64,000 nucleotides of DNA from Microbacterium halophytorum (GCF_002970975.1 NZ_PNFA01000008.1:1-64000), one strand, 5' to 3'. Positions 8,625 through 16,888 are shown, counted from the first letter of the stretch. Program-made: numbers and translations. The notes: generated by a model from the letters alone, not told the origin.

Positions 8625-9733
8625 TGTGATGTTCGGGGACGTTGTTCCGAACACGGGGCTGAGTCTTCCCAGAGATGAGGGCCTCCGGGCTGTGAAGTGA
8701 AGCTGTCTATTTCAATGCTTCACAAGCACCCAGGAGGCCCTCGTGTCCCAGGCTAGCTCTGTCCTCGCCCCGCGCACGAGGCTCCGCCTCGCGCGCCTGA
8801 TCATCGACGACCACTACTCGATCGCTGTCGCGGCCAGGCTATTCATGGTCTCGCCCGTCACCGCTCGCAAATGGGCTGCGTATTGCCGGTCCGAGGGCGC
8901 GGCTGGGATGCAGGAGCGATCGAGCAGGCCCCACCGCATCCCGCACAAGGCGGCCGAGCAGGTGAAGAAGCGGATCACCTCGTTGCGGTGGCGGCTCCGG
9001 CTCTGCCCGGCGCAGATCGCTGGCCGGCTCGGGCTGGCCGCTTCAATCGTTCACGCCGTCCTGACGCGTTGCGGGGTGAACCGGCTGTCGCATATTGACC
9101 GGGTCACCGGCGAACCGCTGAGGCGTTGCGAGTATCCCTATCCGGGACCGCTGATCCATGTCGACGTGACGAAGTTCGACAACATCCCCGACGGCGGCGG
9201 CTGGCGCTTCGTGGGTAAGCAGCAGGGCGACCGGAACCGTGAGGCCACAGCGAAGCAGACGGGCAAGCGTCACGCACGCCTCGAGCCGAACGTCGGCACC
9301 GGGTACGTCCGTACCGTCTTCGATGACAACTCCCGCGTCGCCTATGCCGAGATCTGCACGGACGAGAAGGCTGTCACCGCAATCGGCGTCCTCGAACGCG
9401 CTGTCGCTAGGTTCGCCGAGTGCGGCGCCAGCGTCGAACGCGTCCTGTCCGACAACGGATCCGCGTACAAGTCGTTCGCCTGGCGAGGCGCCGGCGCCAG
9501 GCTCGGCATCACGCACAAGCGGACGCGCCCGTATCGGCCACAGACGAACGGGAAGAGCGAGCGGTTTCACCACACCCTTGCGGACGGCTGGGCCTACGCC
9601 GGGTTCTATGCATCAGAGACAGAACGGCGCGCCCCACTACCGCGATGGTTGCACTTCTACAATCATCACCGGCACCACTCCGCGGTCAGCGGCCCACCTA
9701 TCAGCAGACTCAACAACCTGCCCGGACATCACA
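8625..9733 (+). mobile_element. IS481-type insertion sequence, copy 1
   Basis: About 1.1 kb. The left end is TGTGATGTTCGGGGACGTTG and the right end is its imperfect inverted repeat (complement TGTGATGTCCGGGCAGGTTG). The left flank is CTAG plus A, the NCTAGN target preferred by IS481; the right flank (ACAGGC) no longer shows CTAG. It encodes one intact DDE transposase. It sits inside the IS1380 transposase gene, just before the codons for VGFTLP. Confidence 0.8.
8677..8742 (+). promoter_or_regulatory. leader hairpin hiding the transposase ribosome binding site
   Basis: Two nested inverted repeats: GAGGGCCTCC (8677-8686) pairs with GGAGGCCCTC (8733-8742), and TGTGAAG (8691-8697) with CTTCACA (8718-8724). 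The right outer arm contains the AGGAGG ribosome binding site and ends directly at the GTG start. The same arrangement is kept in copy 2, so folding would block translation of transposase mRNA. Confidence 0.6.
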
Positions 9734-9756
9734 ACAGGCGACGCGTCGCATCGTGA
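8743..9756 (+). CDS. IS481-family transposase, intact
   Basis: A 337-residue transposase: N-terminal helix-turn-helix (AVAARLFMVSPVTARKWAARY-like, residues about 25-50) followed by an rve/DDE core whose acidic triad can be read as the D of HVDVTKF, the D of VLSDNGSAY and the E of NGKSERFHHTL. GTG 8743 is preceded by AGGAGG five bases upstream. The reading frame runs past the right inverted repeat (ends 9733) into flanking DNA and stops at 9754-9756, adding about seven foreign residues (NRRRVAS), because the CTAG that would supply the stop is missing at this end. Confidence 0.9.
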   Translation: MSQASSVLAPRTRLRLARLIIDDHYSIAVAARLFMVSPVTARKWAAYCRSEGAAGMQERSSRPHRIPHKAAEQVKKRITSLRWRLRLCPAQIAGRLGLAASIVHAVLTRCGVNRLSHIDRVTGEPLRRCEYPYPGPLIHVDVTKFDNIPDGGGWRFVGKQQGDRNREATAKQTGKRHARLEPNVGTGYVRTVFDDNSRVAYAEICTDEKAVTAIGVLERAVARFAECGASVERVLSDNGSAYKSFAWRGAGARLGITHKRTRPYRPQTNGKSERFHHTLADGWAYAGFYASETERRAPLPRWLHFYNHHRHHSAVSGPPISRLNNLPGHHNRRRVAS

Positions 9757-10471
9757 GCCGGGCGAGGAAGCCTTTCGTGCCGACCGCGCCGTCAGCGCGG
9801 TCTAAGATCGATCTTCCCGGCCGCCAGGGATTGATGCCGGGCAGCTGCGCGAACGCGCCATCGATGTGTTCGTCGAGGGTGTTGGATCCCGCGTTCCCGG
9901 GCCGCAGTCTCATCGCGGGCTTCTCCCCGGTCCCGCCCTGCCCGTGATCGACAGACGCGATGAGCGGATTGAAGCCGAAGCCCCGTTTGAATGTCGACCT
10001 GGCGTCTTCCTTCTCCGAATGCGCGGTGGTCAGCGTCGCGTCCAGATCGACGACCACCGGCTCGCCGGGCAACCGGGCAATGCCCGGTGCATGCTCGCCA
10101 TCCCGCACCCATGCCGCCTGGCGAGCGGATCGCCTGGCCGTCGCGACAGCTGCTTCGACCCGCGAGACGTCCCCCGCGAGAGCGGCGATGGTGCGCGAGT
10201 TTGTCGGGTCCGACGCGACCTGACTGTAGACGGCAGTTTTCGCGCGAAGCACAGCGATGTCGCTGAGCGCGTCACCACCAAGGGCGAGGATGATCGCGGC
10301 ATCTAGGATGATCTTGCCTGGATCGTGCCGGGACAGCGGCTTCCGCCACGGCGCGAGCGTCTTCGAGAGCGCACGGTGCAGACCCGTCGCGCGGACGAAA
10401 TCGGTGGGCGACACATCGCCGGCGTGACCGATCGCGCTGAAATCGCCGCGTCGACATGCAGACTCGGACAC
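9734..10471 (-). pseudogene. N-terminal half of an IS1380-family transposase
   Basis: An open frame of over 240 residues with the N-terminal motifs of IS1380 transposases: LAPWRKPLSRHDPGKIILD, ALGGDALSDIAVLRA, SDPTNSRTIAALA, VVDLDATLTTAHSEKE, KRGFGFNPLIASVDHG, RPGNAGSNT, ADGAVGTKGFLARLT. Two of the DDE acidic residues are present (VDLDAT, RADGA). It starts at GTG 10471 with GGAGG ten bases upstream and is cut by the IS481-type element at 9733; the remaining half is at 8005-8624. So the enzyme is inactive, although the fragment is still well preserved. Confidence 0.85.
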
Positions 10472-10497
10472 GCACAGGTAGCCTCCACTTTGAAGGT

Positions 10498-10553
10498 GCT
10501 CTTGGTCGGGGCGAACAGTTCTTGTCTAAGAACTGTTCGCCCCGACCAAGAGC
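10498..10553. repeat. perfect 26-bp inverted repeat with 4-nt loop
   Basis: Arms 10498-10523 and 10528-10553 are exact reverse complements, loop GTCT, followed on the plus side by CCTTTTC. It lies 27 bases upstream of the IS1380 start codon and about 210 bases downstream of the secreted-protein genes. It may be a bidirectional terminator or two abutted IS termini (4 bp matches the IS1380 target duplication length). From 10554 to 10765 I see no gene. Confidence 0.7.
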
Positions 10554-10765
10554 CCTTTTCTGTTGCGGCAGACAGCGATCGACCAGGTCAACCGTGACAG
10601 TCCGTGGCGTAGGGAACGCGTGGAAGCTTCCCATCACCAGGCGACCCAACTGACCAATTCCGAAGCGCAGCCAGGCTCCACCAGTTCTGTACGCGGCATT
10701 CCTGAGAAACGCATACTCAAGACCGGGCCCGCATCACAACAGCCGTGCGACGCAGGAATATTGAC

Positions 10766-11092
10766 CTAGCACCAGGCCCAGGACGAATATGGCAGCATCG
10801 TCGTCATTGAATCGTGCTTATAAACCTCACCAGGCGCAAGTGCGAAGCATCCCATGCTCACGATCTCGCTAGGATATCCCGCAAACACCTCAACCCGAGC
10901 CTCAGACAACTTGCAGTTTTGAACACTTGTAACCGGCCCAGAGGTCGTAACCTTGATTGCAGGCTGAGTACTACCACAAGGTCCGACTGGGCCGCGAGCA
11001 GACGTCGCCGACGCGCCCGTTGCTGGAGCTACAATACCGAGAACAGCAACACACGCGATCAGCAATGCCGCGCGCGAAACACGCTTCTTCAT
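10766..11092 (-). CDS. small secreted four-cysteine protein, paralogue B
   Basis: A 108-residue protein with a classical signal peptide (KKR, hydrophobic core, cleavage near residues 27-31) and a mature part with exactly four cysteines (39, 60, 82, 108), ending WAWC. A Cys-x-A-L-A-P-G-E motif follows the third cysteine. RBS GGGAGGA six bases before ATG 11092. It is about 36 bases downstream of a paralogue with the same cysteine frame, so the two form an operon. The cysteine count, size and C..APG motif recall tendamistat-like alpha-amylase inhibitors of actinomycetes, but the WRY inhibitory triplet is absent. Function unknown; the fold assignment is a guess. Confidence 0.75.
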   Translation of the reverse strand: MKKRVSRAALLIACVAVLGIVAPATGASATSARGPVGPCGSTQPAIKVTTSGPVTSVQNCKLSEARVEVFAGYPSEIVSMGCFALAPGEVYKHDSMTTMLPYSSWAWC

Positions 11093-11128
11093 CGTTCTTC
11101 CTCCCTAAGTCGGCTGACAAACTTAGCG

Positions 11129-11467
11129 TCAGCACCAAGTCCAGTGCGTGAACGTCTTCTGTGGCTGGTTGATGAACTCAACATACTGACCTGGCGCGAG
11201 GATTCTGCAATGCCCACTAAATGCCTCACCACTCAGAACTTTCTCGAAGTGCATCCGGACTCGAGCCTCAGAATTCATGCAGTTCTGCAGCTTAACTTGC
11301 GCTCCACCGTACGACTCGGTCACCACAATCCCCTGACTGGTACCAGCACACGGTCCGGCAGGCCCCCGCGCCTCTGCGGCAGTTGCAACTGTTGCCCCGC
11401 CCAAGAGGGAGGTGACGAGCAGTACCCCCATGGCCATTGTTCTGGCTACCATGCCCCTTCGAGCCAT
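11129..11467 (-). CDS. small secreted four-cysteine protein, paralogue A
   Basis: A 112-residue protein with signal peptide (MARRGMVARTMAMGVLLVTS..., cleavage near residue 31-33) and a mature region starting ARGPAGPC, with cysteines 40, 63, 87 and 112, ending WTWC. Shared with paralogue B: ARGP.GPC, QNC...EARV, C..LAPG and the terminal W-x-W-C. I chose ATG 11467 (AGGA upstream) over the track start at 11545, which would add 26 residues before the signal peptide. First gene of the pair; AT-richer than the core genome and flanked by IS remnants, suggesting horizontal acquisition. Confidence 0.75.
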   Translation of the reverse strand: MARRGMVARTMAMGVLLVTSLLGGATVATAAEARGPAGPCAGTSQGIVVTESYGGAQVKLQNCMNSEARVRMHFEKVLSGEAFSGHCRILAPGQYVEFINQPQKTFTHWTWC

Positions 11468-11811
11468 TCGGAGTCCTGAAGACGTACGACGCACAAATAT
11501 CACCTTCAACATATCAATTCGCGTGCAACCTAATACACAGACCATTCCAGGTCGTGCTATTACCTATCCTGCTACTACACTGCATTCAAGCATATGGAGA
11601 ACTCAAGTCCCATATAGGACACTGGCCGGTTTCGGCCGATACCGTTTGATAGTTGAATCACGCGCCAGTCGACGACCGCGTAGAGTAGCGCGTCGCGTTT
11701 GCTGGAGCAAGTGATTCCTAAAGCCGTCGGTCCCAAATAGCGGTCGCGCGATGTGGATCGTCGGCCTCGGTCTTCCTCCGTGCAGGGGAAGTAGCGCGTT
11801 TGGCGAAGACG
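11468..11811. other. gene-free upstream region of the secreted pair
   Basis: About 340 bases of comparatively low GC with no supported gene. It should contain the promoter of the secreted-protein operon, but I cannot pick a confident -35/-10 pair. Confidence 0.4.
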
Positions 11812-12515
11812 TCACGCAACGGGCACGGCTAGCGCGCAGAGCCGGGCGACCGACGGCGCGCGGACCTGGGGCGATTCGGATCGGTTCGGGAACCGCAGTC
11901 GGATCCGCCGTCCCGTGCTCGCGAGAATCCGGGGAGGGCGAACAGACGATGCCGGAGCCGCTTCGGTGCCCAGCACCTCCTCCGTGCGATGCGGTAGGCG
12001 GGAACGTCCCCATTCAGGCAAGGACGTCGCTGTGCAGGGCGACGACGAGGCATCAACGCCGGATCTGGGCGGAGCTGCCCAACGGGGAAGGTTCCTCAGG
12101 TCGACGTCTTCACGCCCTGGATGAGGTCTTCGCCGTGTGCCCGGCGGCGGAGGCGACGTTCGAGGTCGGCAACTTGCCTGCGGATTGTGTTCGTCGCGAA
12201 CGCGGTGAAGTGATACTTGTCGACGACTTCAAAGCGGAGTTGCGCGCCTGGGTGGGCGAGTTCTCGTCGGACTTTGACGCACATCCCGGCCGGCCGGCCA
12301 GATCCAGCAGCCCCGTGACCTCGGCCGTACCCACTTCTCGCGCGGTCGACGATCACAAACAGTGTGTCGAGGCCTGCTGCCATTCGGCGAGGAAGCAGGC
12401 GCCGGTGTGGATGGTGCGGACGACCTTGTAGCACGGATACACTCTTGCGCACCGACACCCGTCCAGACGCTAATGGATGCGACGACGGCAGGCGTCGAGG
12501 CCGCCGCCGACTAGG
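11812..12515 (-). pseudogene. second IS1380-family transposase remnant
   Basis: Minus-strand frames give GTAEVTGLLDLAG, AHPGAQLRFEVVDKY, TAFATNTIRRQVADLERRLRRRAHGEDLI, PKRLRHRLFALPG and TGRRIRLRFPN in IS1380 order but in three frames with internal stops. It represents the C-terminal half only; no N-terminal half is found beyond IS copy 2. More decayed than the remnant at 8005-8624. Confidence 0.7.
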
Positions 12516-13620
12516 TGTGATGTCCAGGGACGTTGCTTCCCGACGCGGGGTTGAGTCCTTCCGAGGGGTGAGGGCCTCCGGACGGTGAAGTGGAGCTGTC
12601 TAGTTCACCGCTTCACGAGCCCGAGGAGGCCCTCGTGTCCCACGCTAACGCTGTCCTGACCCCGCGCACGAGACTCCGCCTCGCGCACCTGATCGTCGAT
12701 GACGGATACCCGGTCGCCGTTGCGGCGAAGATGTTCATGGTCTCGCCCGTCACCGCCCGCAAATGGGCGGCCCGCTACCGAGCCGAAGGACCGGCCGGGA
12801 TGCAGGACGCGTCGAGCAGGCCCCGTCAGATCCCGCGCAAGACGCCGGAAGTGGTGAAGAAGCGCATCATCGCGTTGCGCTGGCGACTCCGGCTCGGCCC
12901 CGTGCAGATCGCCGGCCGGCTCGGGCTCGCCACCTCGACCGTCCACGTGGTCTTGGTGCGGTGCGGCGTGAACAGGCTGTCGCATATCGACCGCGTCACG
13001 GGTGGGCCGCTGCGGCGCTACGAGCACCCGCATCCGGGCTCATATGATCCATGTCGACGTGACGAAGTTCGGCAACATCCCCGACGGAGGCAGGCACCGC
13101 TACGTCGGTCGTCAGCAAGGCCACGCGAATCGGCGCTCCAGCGACAACATCACGCGCGGGAAGAACTATCGGGCGTTGATCGGCACGGCGTTCGTCCACA
13201 CGGTCGTCGATGACAACTCCCGCGTCGCCTACGCCGAGATCTGCTCGGATGAGAAGGCCGTCACCGCCATCGGCGTCCTCGAGCGCGCGTTTGCCTGGTT
13301 CGCAGAGCACGGCGTCGTTGTCGAGCGAGTGCTCTCCGACAACGGGTCGGCCTACAAGTCGTTCGCCTGGCGCGATGCCTGCGCCCGGCTCGGCATCGTC
13401 CACAAGCAGACGCGCCCGTATCGGCCGCAGACCAACGGGAAGATCGAGCGTTTCCACCGCACCCTCGCAGATGGTTGGGCCTGCGCGAGGTTCTACTCGT
13501 CAGAGACCGAGCGGCGCGACGCGCTGCCAGGCGGGCTGCACTTCTACAATCATCACCGGCACCAGTCCGCGATCAGCGGCCCACCGACCAGCAGACTCAA
13601 CAACCTCCCTGGACATCACA
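12516..13620 (+). mobile_element. IS481-type insertion sequence, copy 2
   Basis: About 1.1 kb, related to but clearly diverged from copy 1. Left end TGTGATGTCCAGGGACGTTG; right end is its inverted repeat. Both ends are flanked by CTAG (12511-12514 and 13622-13625), the core of the NCTAGN target of IS481, so terminal symmetry extends through CTAG. It lies between an IS1380 remnant (left) and an ISL3 remnant (right). Confidence 0.8.
12570..12634 (+). promoter_or_regulatory. leader hairpin hiding the ribosome binding site, copy 2
   Basis: GAGGGCCTCC (12570-12579) pairs with GGAGGCCCTC (12625-12634), and GTGAAG (12585-12590) with CTTCAC (12611-12616). The loop sequence differs from copy 1 but the arms are kept, so the structure looks maintained. 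Confidence 0.55.
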
Positions 13621-13625
13621 CCTAG
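12635..13625 (+). pseudogene. IS481-family transposase with a frameshift
   Basis: Starting at GTG 12635 (GAGGAGG upstream), the frame encodes the helix-turn-helix and first part of a transposase similar to copy 1 up to ...RRYEHPHPG near 13037. There one extra base relative to copy 1 (CCGGGCTCATATGATCC against CCGGGACCGCTGATCC) shifts the frame; the DDE core (HVDVTKF, VLSDNGSAY, NGKIERFHRTL) continues in the frame of 13002-13625. The final codon is TAG of the flanking CTAG. IS481 transposases are normally made from one frame, so I take this as an inactivating mutation. Confidence 0.8.
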
Positions 13626-13679
13626 GGGACGCGCTCGACGAGACCCGTCAGCGTGTCTGACAGGATGCTTCCGGCGATC

Positions 13680-14125
13680 GGAGCAGGAAGGGCGGCTTCT
13701 TTCTCGGGTGTCGACACCCGTTGCACACAGGCTCAAATTGTTGACGCATCATCAGCTCGCAAAGCTCGACCGGCGTCTCCGTATCCCACCCCGATCACGT
13801 CGCTATCGAGGTCGACGGGGATTAATGCCGGAGCACGATTGCTGCCTACAGACGGAGCGCACTCGTGACAAGGACGGGAATCTAAGAACGCGTCATCGAG
13901 GATCTGGGCCGCGATGTCTCAGAAAATCTGCTTAAGCTGGGCAAAATCGGTGACACGTGCAAGCGGCGTGCTGGCGATCTCTTCGCGTTCTTCGCCTTCC
14001 CCGGCACGAACAACGGTCCAGCCGATGCAGCCATCAGCATGTTCGAACAACTCTTCGGCGCCACGTTGTGCTTCCAAAACCTGTCCAGCGACGTCGCCAA
14101 GCCCCCTAGAGGCCCGCAGCTTCAG
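13680..14125 (+). pseudogene. ISL3-family transposase remnant
   Basis: Plus-strand frames give pieces matching the C-terminal half of ISL3-type transposases: HPLHTGS, LLTHHQLAKLDRRL, then VIEDLGRDVSENLLKLGKI, CKRRAGDLFAFFAFPGTNNGPAD and FEQLFGATLCFQNL (compare the family patterns LL...Q...L, LGRTL.RRA.DVLAYFD.PGTSNGPTEA and LRG.ALGFRNL). Frame changes and lost DDE residues show that it is dead. The rest to 14315 contains no gene I can support. Confidence 0.6.
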
Positions 14126-14315
14126 ACCGCACCTACGCGCCAGAGCTTACAATGTGCTACCTCATGCCCCGAGTCGGCGCATGTTCTGCTGATTGTCGTC
14201 GAAACTCACCGACCTGACCTGCATGATTCATACGCACCAAGGACTCGGACCGGATCCGGCTTAGCAAAATATGCTGTGCCTCGCATTGCCAGCATGTTTT
14301 CGTCGGGAGGCCGCC

Positions 14316-15233
14316 TCACCGCTCGGAGTCATCGGCCGATTCGATCCTCCTCGAGCGCGATTGGAGCGCGATCGCCTCCGTGAGGGTGCCTTCGTCATCG
14401 GCGGCCGGATCGTGCGCGACGGTCTTCGCCACCTTCGGCGAGCGGCGCGAGCGCTGCTCGACCCACTTGGCCAGCCAGCTCAGCAGAAGACACATGATGA
14501 CGTAGATGCCGCCGATGATGAGGGCGGCCTGGAGGATCGGCCTGCCCTGCTGGCTGCTCAGGAGCTTCGCGTAGTACAGCAGCTCCTGGTAGGTGATCAG
14601 GAAGCCGAGCGCCGTGTCCTTCATCACCACGACGAGTTGCGCGATGATCACGGGCAGCATGGCGCGGATCGCCTGCGGCAGCAGGACCTTGACCATGACG
14701 CCGCTCTTGCGCAGGCCGATCGCGTAGCCCGCCTCGCTCTGGCCCTTCGGGAGCGACTCGACGCCGGCCCGCAGCGCCTCGGCGAGGACGGACCCGTTGT
14801 ATGCCATCAGTGCGAGCACGACCGCCCAGTACGGGTCCATCGTGACGCCGAGCGAAGGGAGCCCGTAGTAGAGGATCATCATCAGCACCAGCACCGGGAT
14901 GGCCCGGAACAGCTCGGTGACGACGGTGACGGGCACGCGCACCCAGGCGTGGTCCGAGAGCCGGCCGATCGCCAGCACGAAGCCGAGGGCGAGGCTCAGC
15001 ACGGCCGCCAGCGCGAAGGCGCGCAGCGTGTTCACGAGCATCTCGCCGATCGTCTGCCACACGAGGGAGTATGTGAAGACGTTCCACTTCGAGGCGTCGT
15101 ACTGGTTCGTCAGGCTCAGGCGCCAGGCGACGAAGCCGAGCACCGCGACGACGACGGCGATCGTCACGATGGCGAGGATCGCGTTGCGACGGCGGGCCCT
15201 CGGCCCCGGCACGTCGTACAGGACGGAAGTCAT
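14316..15233 (-). CDS. gluD: glutamate-type ABC transporter permease 2
   Basis: A 305-residue inner-membrane permease of the HAAT amino acid family: N-terminal membrane segment, then a BPD_transp_1 domain with an EAA-like loop (EAGYAIGLRKSGVMVKVLLPQA). Polar C-terminal tail of about 40 residues. ATG 15231-15233 overlaps the TGA of gluC (ATGA). Last gene of the gluABCD-order operon; with GluC it forms the translocation channel. Substrate glutamate is inferred from gene order and similarity only. Confidence 0.88.
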   Translation of the reverse strand: MTSVLYDVPGPRARRRNAILAIVTIAVVVAVLGFVAWRLSLTNQYDASKWNVFTYSLVWQTIGEMLVNTLRAFALAAVLSLALGFVLAIGRLSDHAWVRVPVTVVTELFRAIPVLVLMMILYYGLPSLGVTMDPYWAVVLALMAYNGSVLAEALRAGVESLPKGQSEAGYAIGLRKSGVMVKVLLPQAIRAMLPVIIAQLVVVMKDTALGFLITYQELLYYAKLLSSQQGRPILQAALIIGGIYVIMCLLLSWLAKWVEQRSRRSPKVAKTVAHDPAADDEGTLTEAIALQSRSRRIESADDSER

Positions 15234-15886
15234 CGCGCGATCCTCCAACGGTTCTCGAGCGTTCGCTGCAACCAGGTCAACAGCATCACGAGCGCGACGA
15301 AGATGAGCGCCACCCAGAGCAGGACCTCCATCGAACTGCCCGTTCGGGTGTGCGAGTTCGAGATGTCCGATTGCAACCTCGGCAGCACTGCGATCGAGAA
15401 ACCGGCCGCGACCGTCGTGTTCTTCAGGAGGGCGATGAACACGCTCATCATGGGCGGCACGACCGAGCGGAACGCCTGCGGCAGCACCACCAGGGTCATG
15501 ACCTTGCCGAACGGCAGCCCGATCGCGCGGGCCGCCTCGGCCTGCCCGACGGGAACCGTGTTGATGCCGGCGCGCAGCGTCTCGGCCACGTACGTCGACG
15601 TGTAGACGCCGATCGCCAGGATGCCGAGGATGACGTTCGGCAGCGTCGGCAGCGCCAGAGCGCTGTACCCGAACACGAAGAAGAAGAACACCAGCGTCAG
15701 CGGGGTGTTCCGGATGAGGTTGACGTAGACCGTGCCGACGCCGCGGGCGATCGGCACGGGCGAGACCCGCATCGCGCCGATGACCGTGCCGAGTACGAGG
15801 GCGATGATGCCGCCGAAGAAGAACACCACCAGGGTGTACGTGACCCCGACGCCCCAGAGGTCGAGATTGCCTGTGATGGCGTCCAC
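15230..15886 (-). CDS. gluC: glutamate-type ABC transporter permease 1
   Basis: A 218-residue permease with about five membrane segments, typical HisM/GluC features (NTPLTLVFFFF, TYVAETLRAGINTVPVGQAEAARAIGL = EAA loop, LPQAFRSVVPPM). Shorter than GluD because it lacks the N-terminal segment and charged tail. Start ATG 15886 follows an intergenic hairpin after gluB, which may lower its expression relative to the binding protein. Confidence 0.9.
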   Translation of the reverse strand: MDAITGNLDLWGVGVTYTLVVFFFGGIIALVLGTVIGAMRVSPVPIARGVGTVYVNLIRNTPLTLVFFFFVFGYSALALPTLPNVILGILAIGVYTSTYVAETLRAGINTVPVGQAEAARAIGLPFGKVMTLVVLPQAFRSVVPPMMSVFIALLKNTTVAAGFSIAVLPRLQSDISNSHTRTGSSMEVLLWVALIFVALVMLLTWLQRTLENRWRIAR

Positions 15887-15912
15887 TCGTCTTGCTCCTT
15901 CAGGTTGTGGGA

Positions 15913-15944
15913 GGGGGTGCGGGGCCCAGCGGCCCCGCTCCCCC
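15913..15944 (-). terminator. intra-operon hairpin between gluB and gluC
   Basis: GCGGGGCC (15919-15926) pairs with GGCCCCGC (15931-15938), extended by five G-C pairs past one mismatch. Located six bases after the gluB stop; such hairpins commonly protect the binding-protein mRNA or cause partial termination. Confidence 0.6.
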
Positions 15945-15949
15945 GGCGA

Positions 15950-16888
15950 TCACTGGACCGGGTCGACCGCGGGCTGCTCTGCCGTCGTCCCCGACAGGCC
16001 GAGCGTCGCGTCGTAGATGCCCTGCCAGGTCTCGCCGCCGTCCGTGAACAGCGTGTTGATGTGCTCCTGCAGCGCGGCGTCGCCCTTCGGCACGCCGACG
16101 CCGTAGCGTTCCTCGGTGAACAGGCCGGGGTCGTTGCCCTCGGCGTCGGGCAGCACCGTCAGCTCGTCCGGGTACTGGGCCGCGTAGCCGACGAGGATCG
16201 CCGCGTCCGTCGTGACGGCGTCGACCTTGCCGCTGAGCAGGTCCTCGACACAGGCCGAGTAGATGTCGTACTCCTCGGTGTTGACCTCGGGGAAGTTCTC
16301 GCGGATGTTCTGGATCGGCGTCGAGCCCGTCGCCGAGCAGACCGTCTTCCCGTTGAAGCTCGACTCGTCCTCGACCTCGGTGACGTCGCTGTCGCTGGCG
16401 ACGAGGAAGCCCTGCCCCGTGACGAAGTACGGGCCGGCGAAGTCGATCTGCTGCTTGCGCTCGTCCGTGATCGAGTAGGTGCCGACGTAGTAGTCGATGT
16501 CGCCGTTCACGAGCGCCTGCTCGCGGTTGGCCGACGCGATCGGCTCGTACGTGATGTCGCCCTCCTCGAAGCCGAGGGAAGCGGCGATCCAGCGGGCGAC
16601 CTCGATGTCGAAGCCGCTGCGCTCGCCCGTCGTCGCGTCGAGGTAGCCCAGGTTCGGCTGGTCCTCCTTGACGCCGATGACGGGGCCGCCGCGCTCGGCC
16701 ATCGCGTCGTACGTCGGGCTGCCCGTGAGGTCGGGCTCGGCGACCTCGTACGTCGGCAGGGCCGGGGCGTCGCCGCCCTCTTCCCCGCCCGTCGCCGGCT
16801 CGGTCGGGCTGCCGCTGTTGCACGCCGTCAGGGCGAGCAGCGCCGTGGCCGCGATGCCGACGGCCGCGAGAGTGCGTGTCTTGCGCAT
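15950..16888 (-). CDS. gluB: glutamate-type ABC transporter substrate-binding lipoprotein
   Basis: A 312-residue solute-binding protein (SBP_bac_3 family). Residues 1-25 are a lipoprotein signal ending in LTAC. Conserved features: GVKEDQPNLGY, SGFDIEVARWIAASLG, DYYVGTYSITDERKQQIDFAGPYF and the paired cysteines of the ligand region. AGGAGG precedes ATG 16886-16888. It captures the amino acid outside the cell and delivers it to GluCD. Encoded second, after the ATPase, as in the corynebacterial gluABCD operon. Confidence 0.9.
   Translation of the reverse strand: MRKTRTLAAVGIAATALLALTACNSGSPTEPATGGEEGGDAPALPTYEVAEPDLTGSPTYDAMAERGGPVIGVKEDQPNLGYLDATTGERSGFDIEVARWIAASLGFEEGDITYEPIASANREQALVNGDIDYYVGTYSITDERKQQIDFAGPYFVTGQGFLVASDSDVTEVEDESSFNGKTVCSATGSTPIQNIRENFPEVNTEEYDIYSACVEDLLSGKVDAVTTDAAILVGYAAQYPDELTVLPDAEGNDPGLFTEERYGVGVPKGDAALQEHINTLFTDGGETWQGIYDATLGLSGTTAEQPAVDPVQ

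Noticed and set aside
9043..9573. 176-codon minus-strand ORF inside IS copy 1
   Set aside because: Exactly antisense to the transposase; a comparable shadow exists in copy 2 (12996-13457), so it follows coding constraint.
13000..13060. Programmed frameshift in IS copy 2 transposase
   Set aside because: The one-base change is not at a slippery heptamer, copy 1 has the gene in one frame, and IS481 transposases are normally single-frame. A mutation is the simpler reading.
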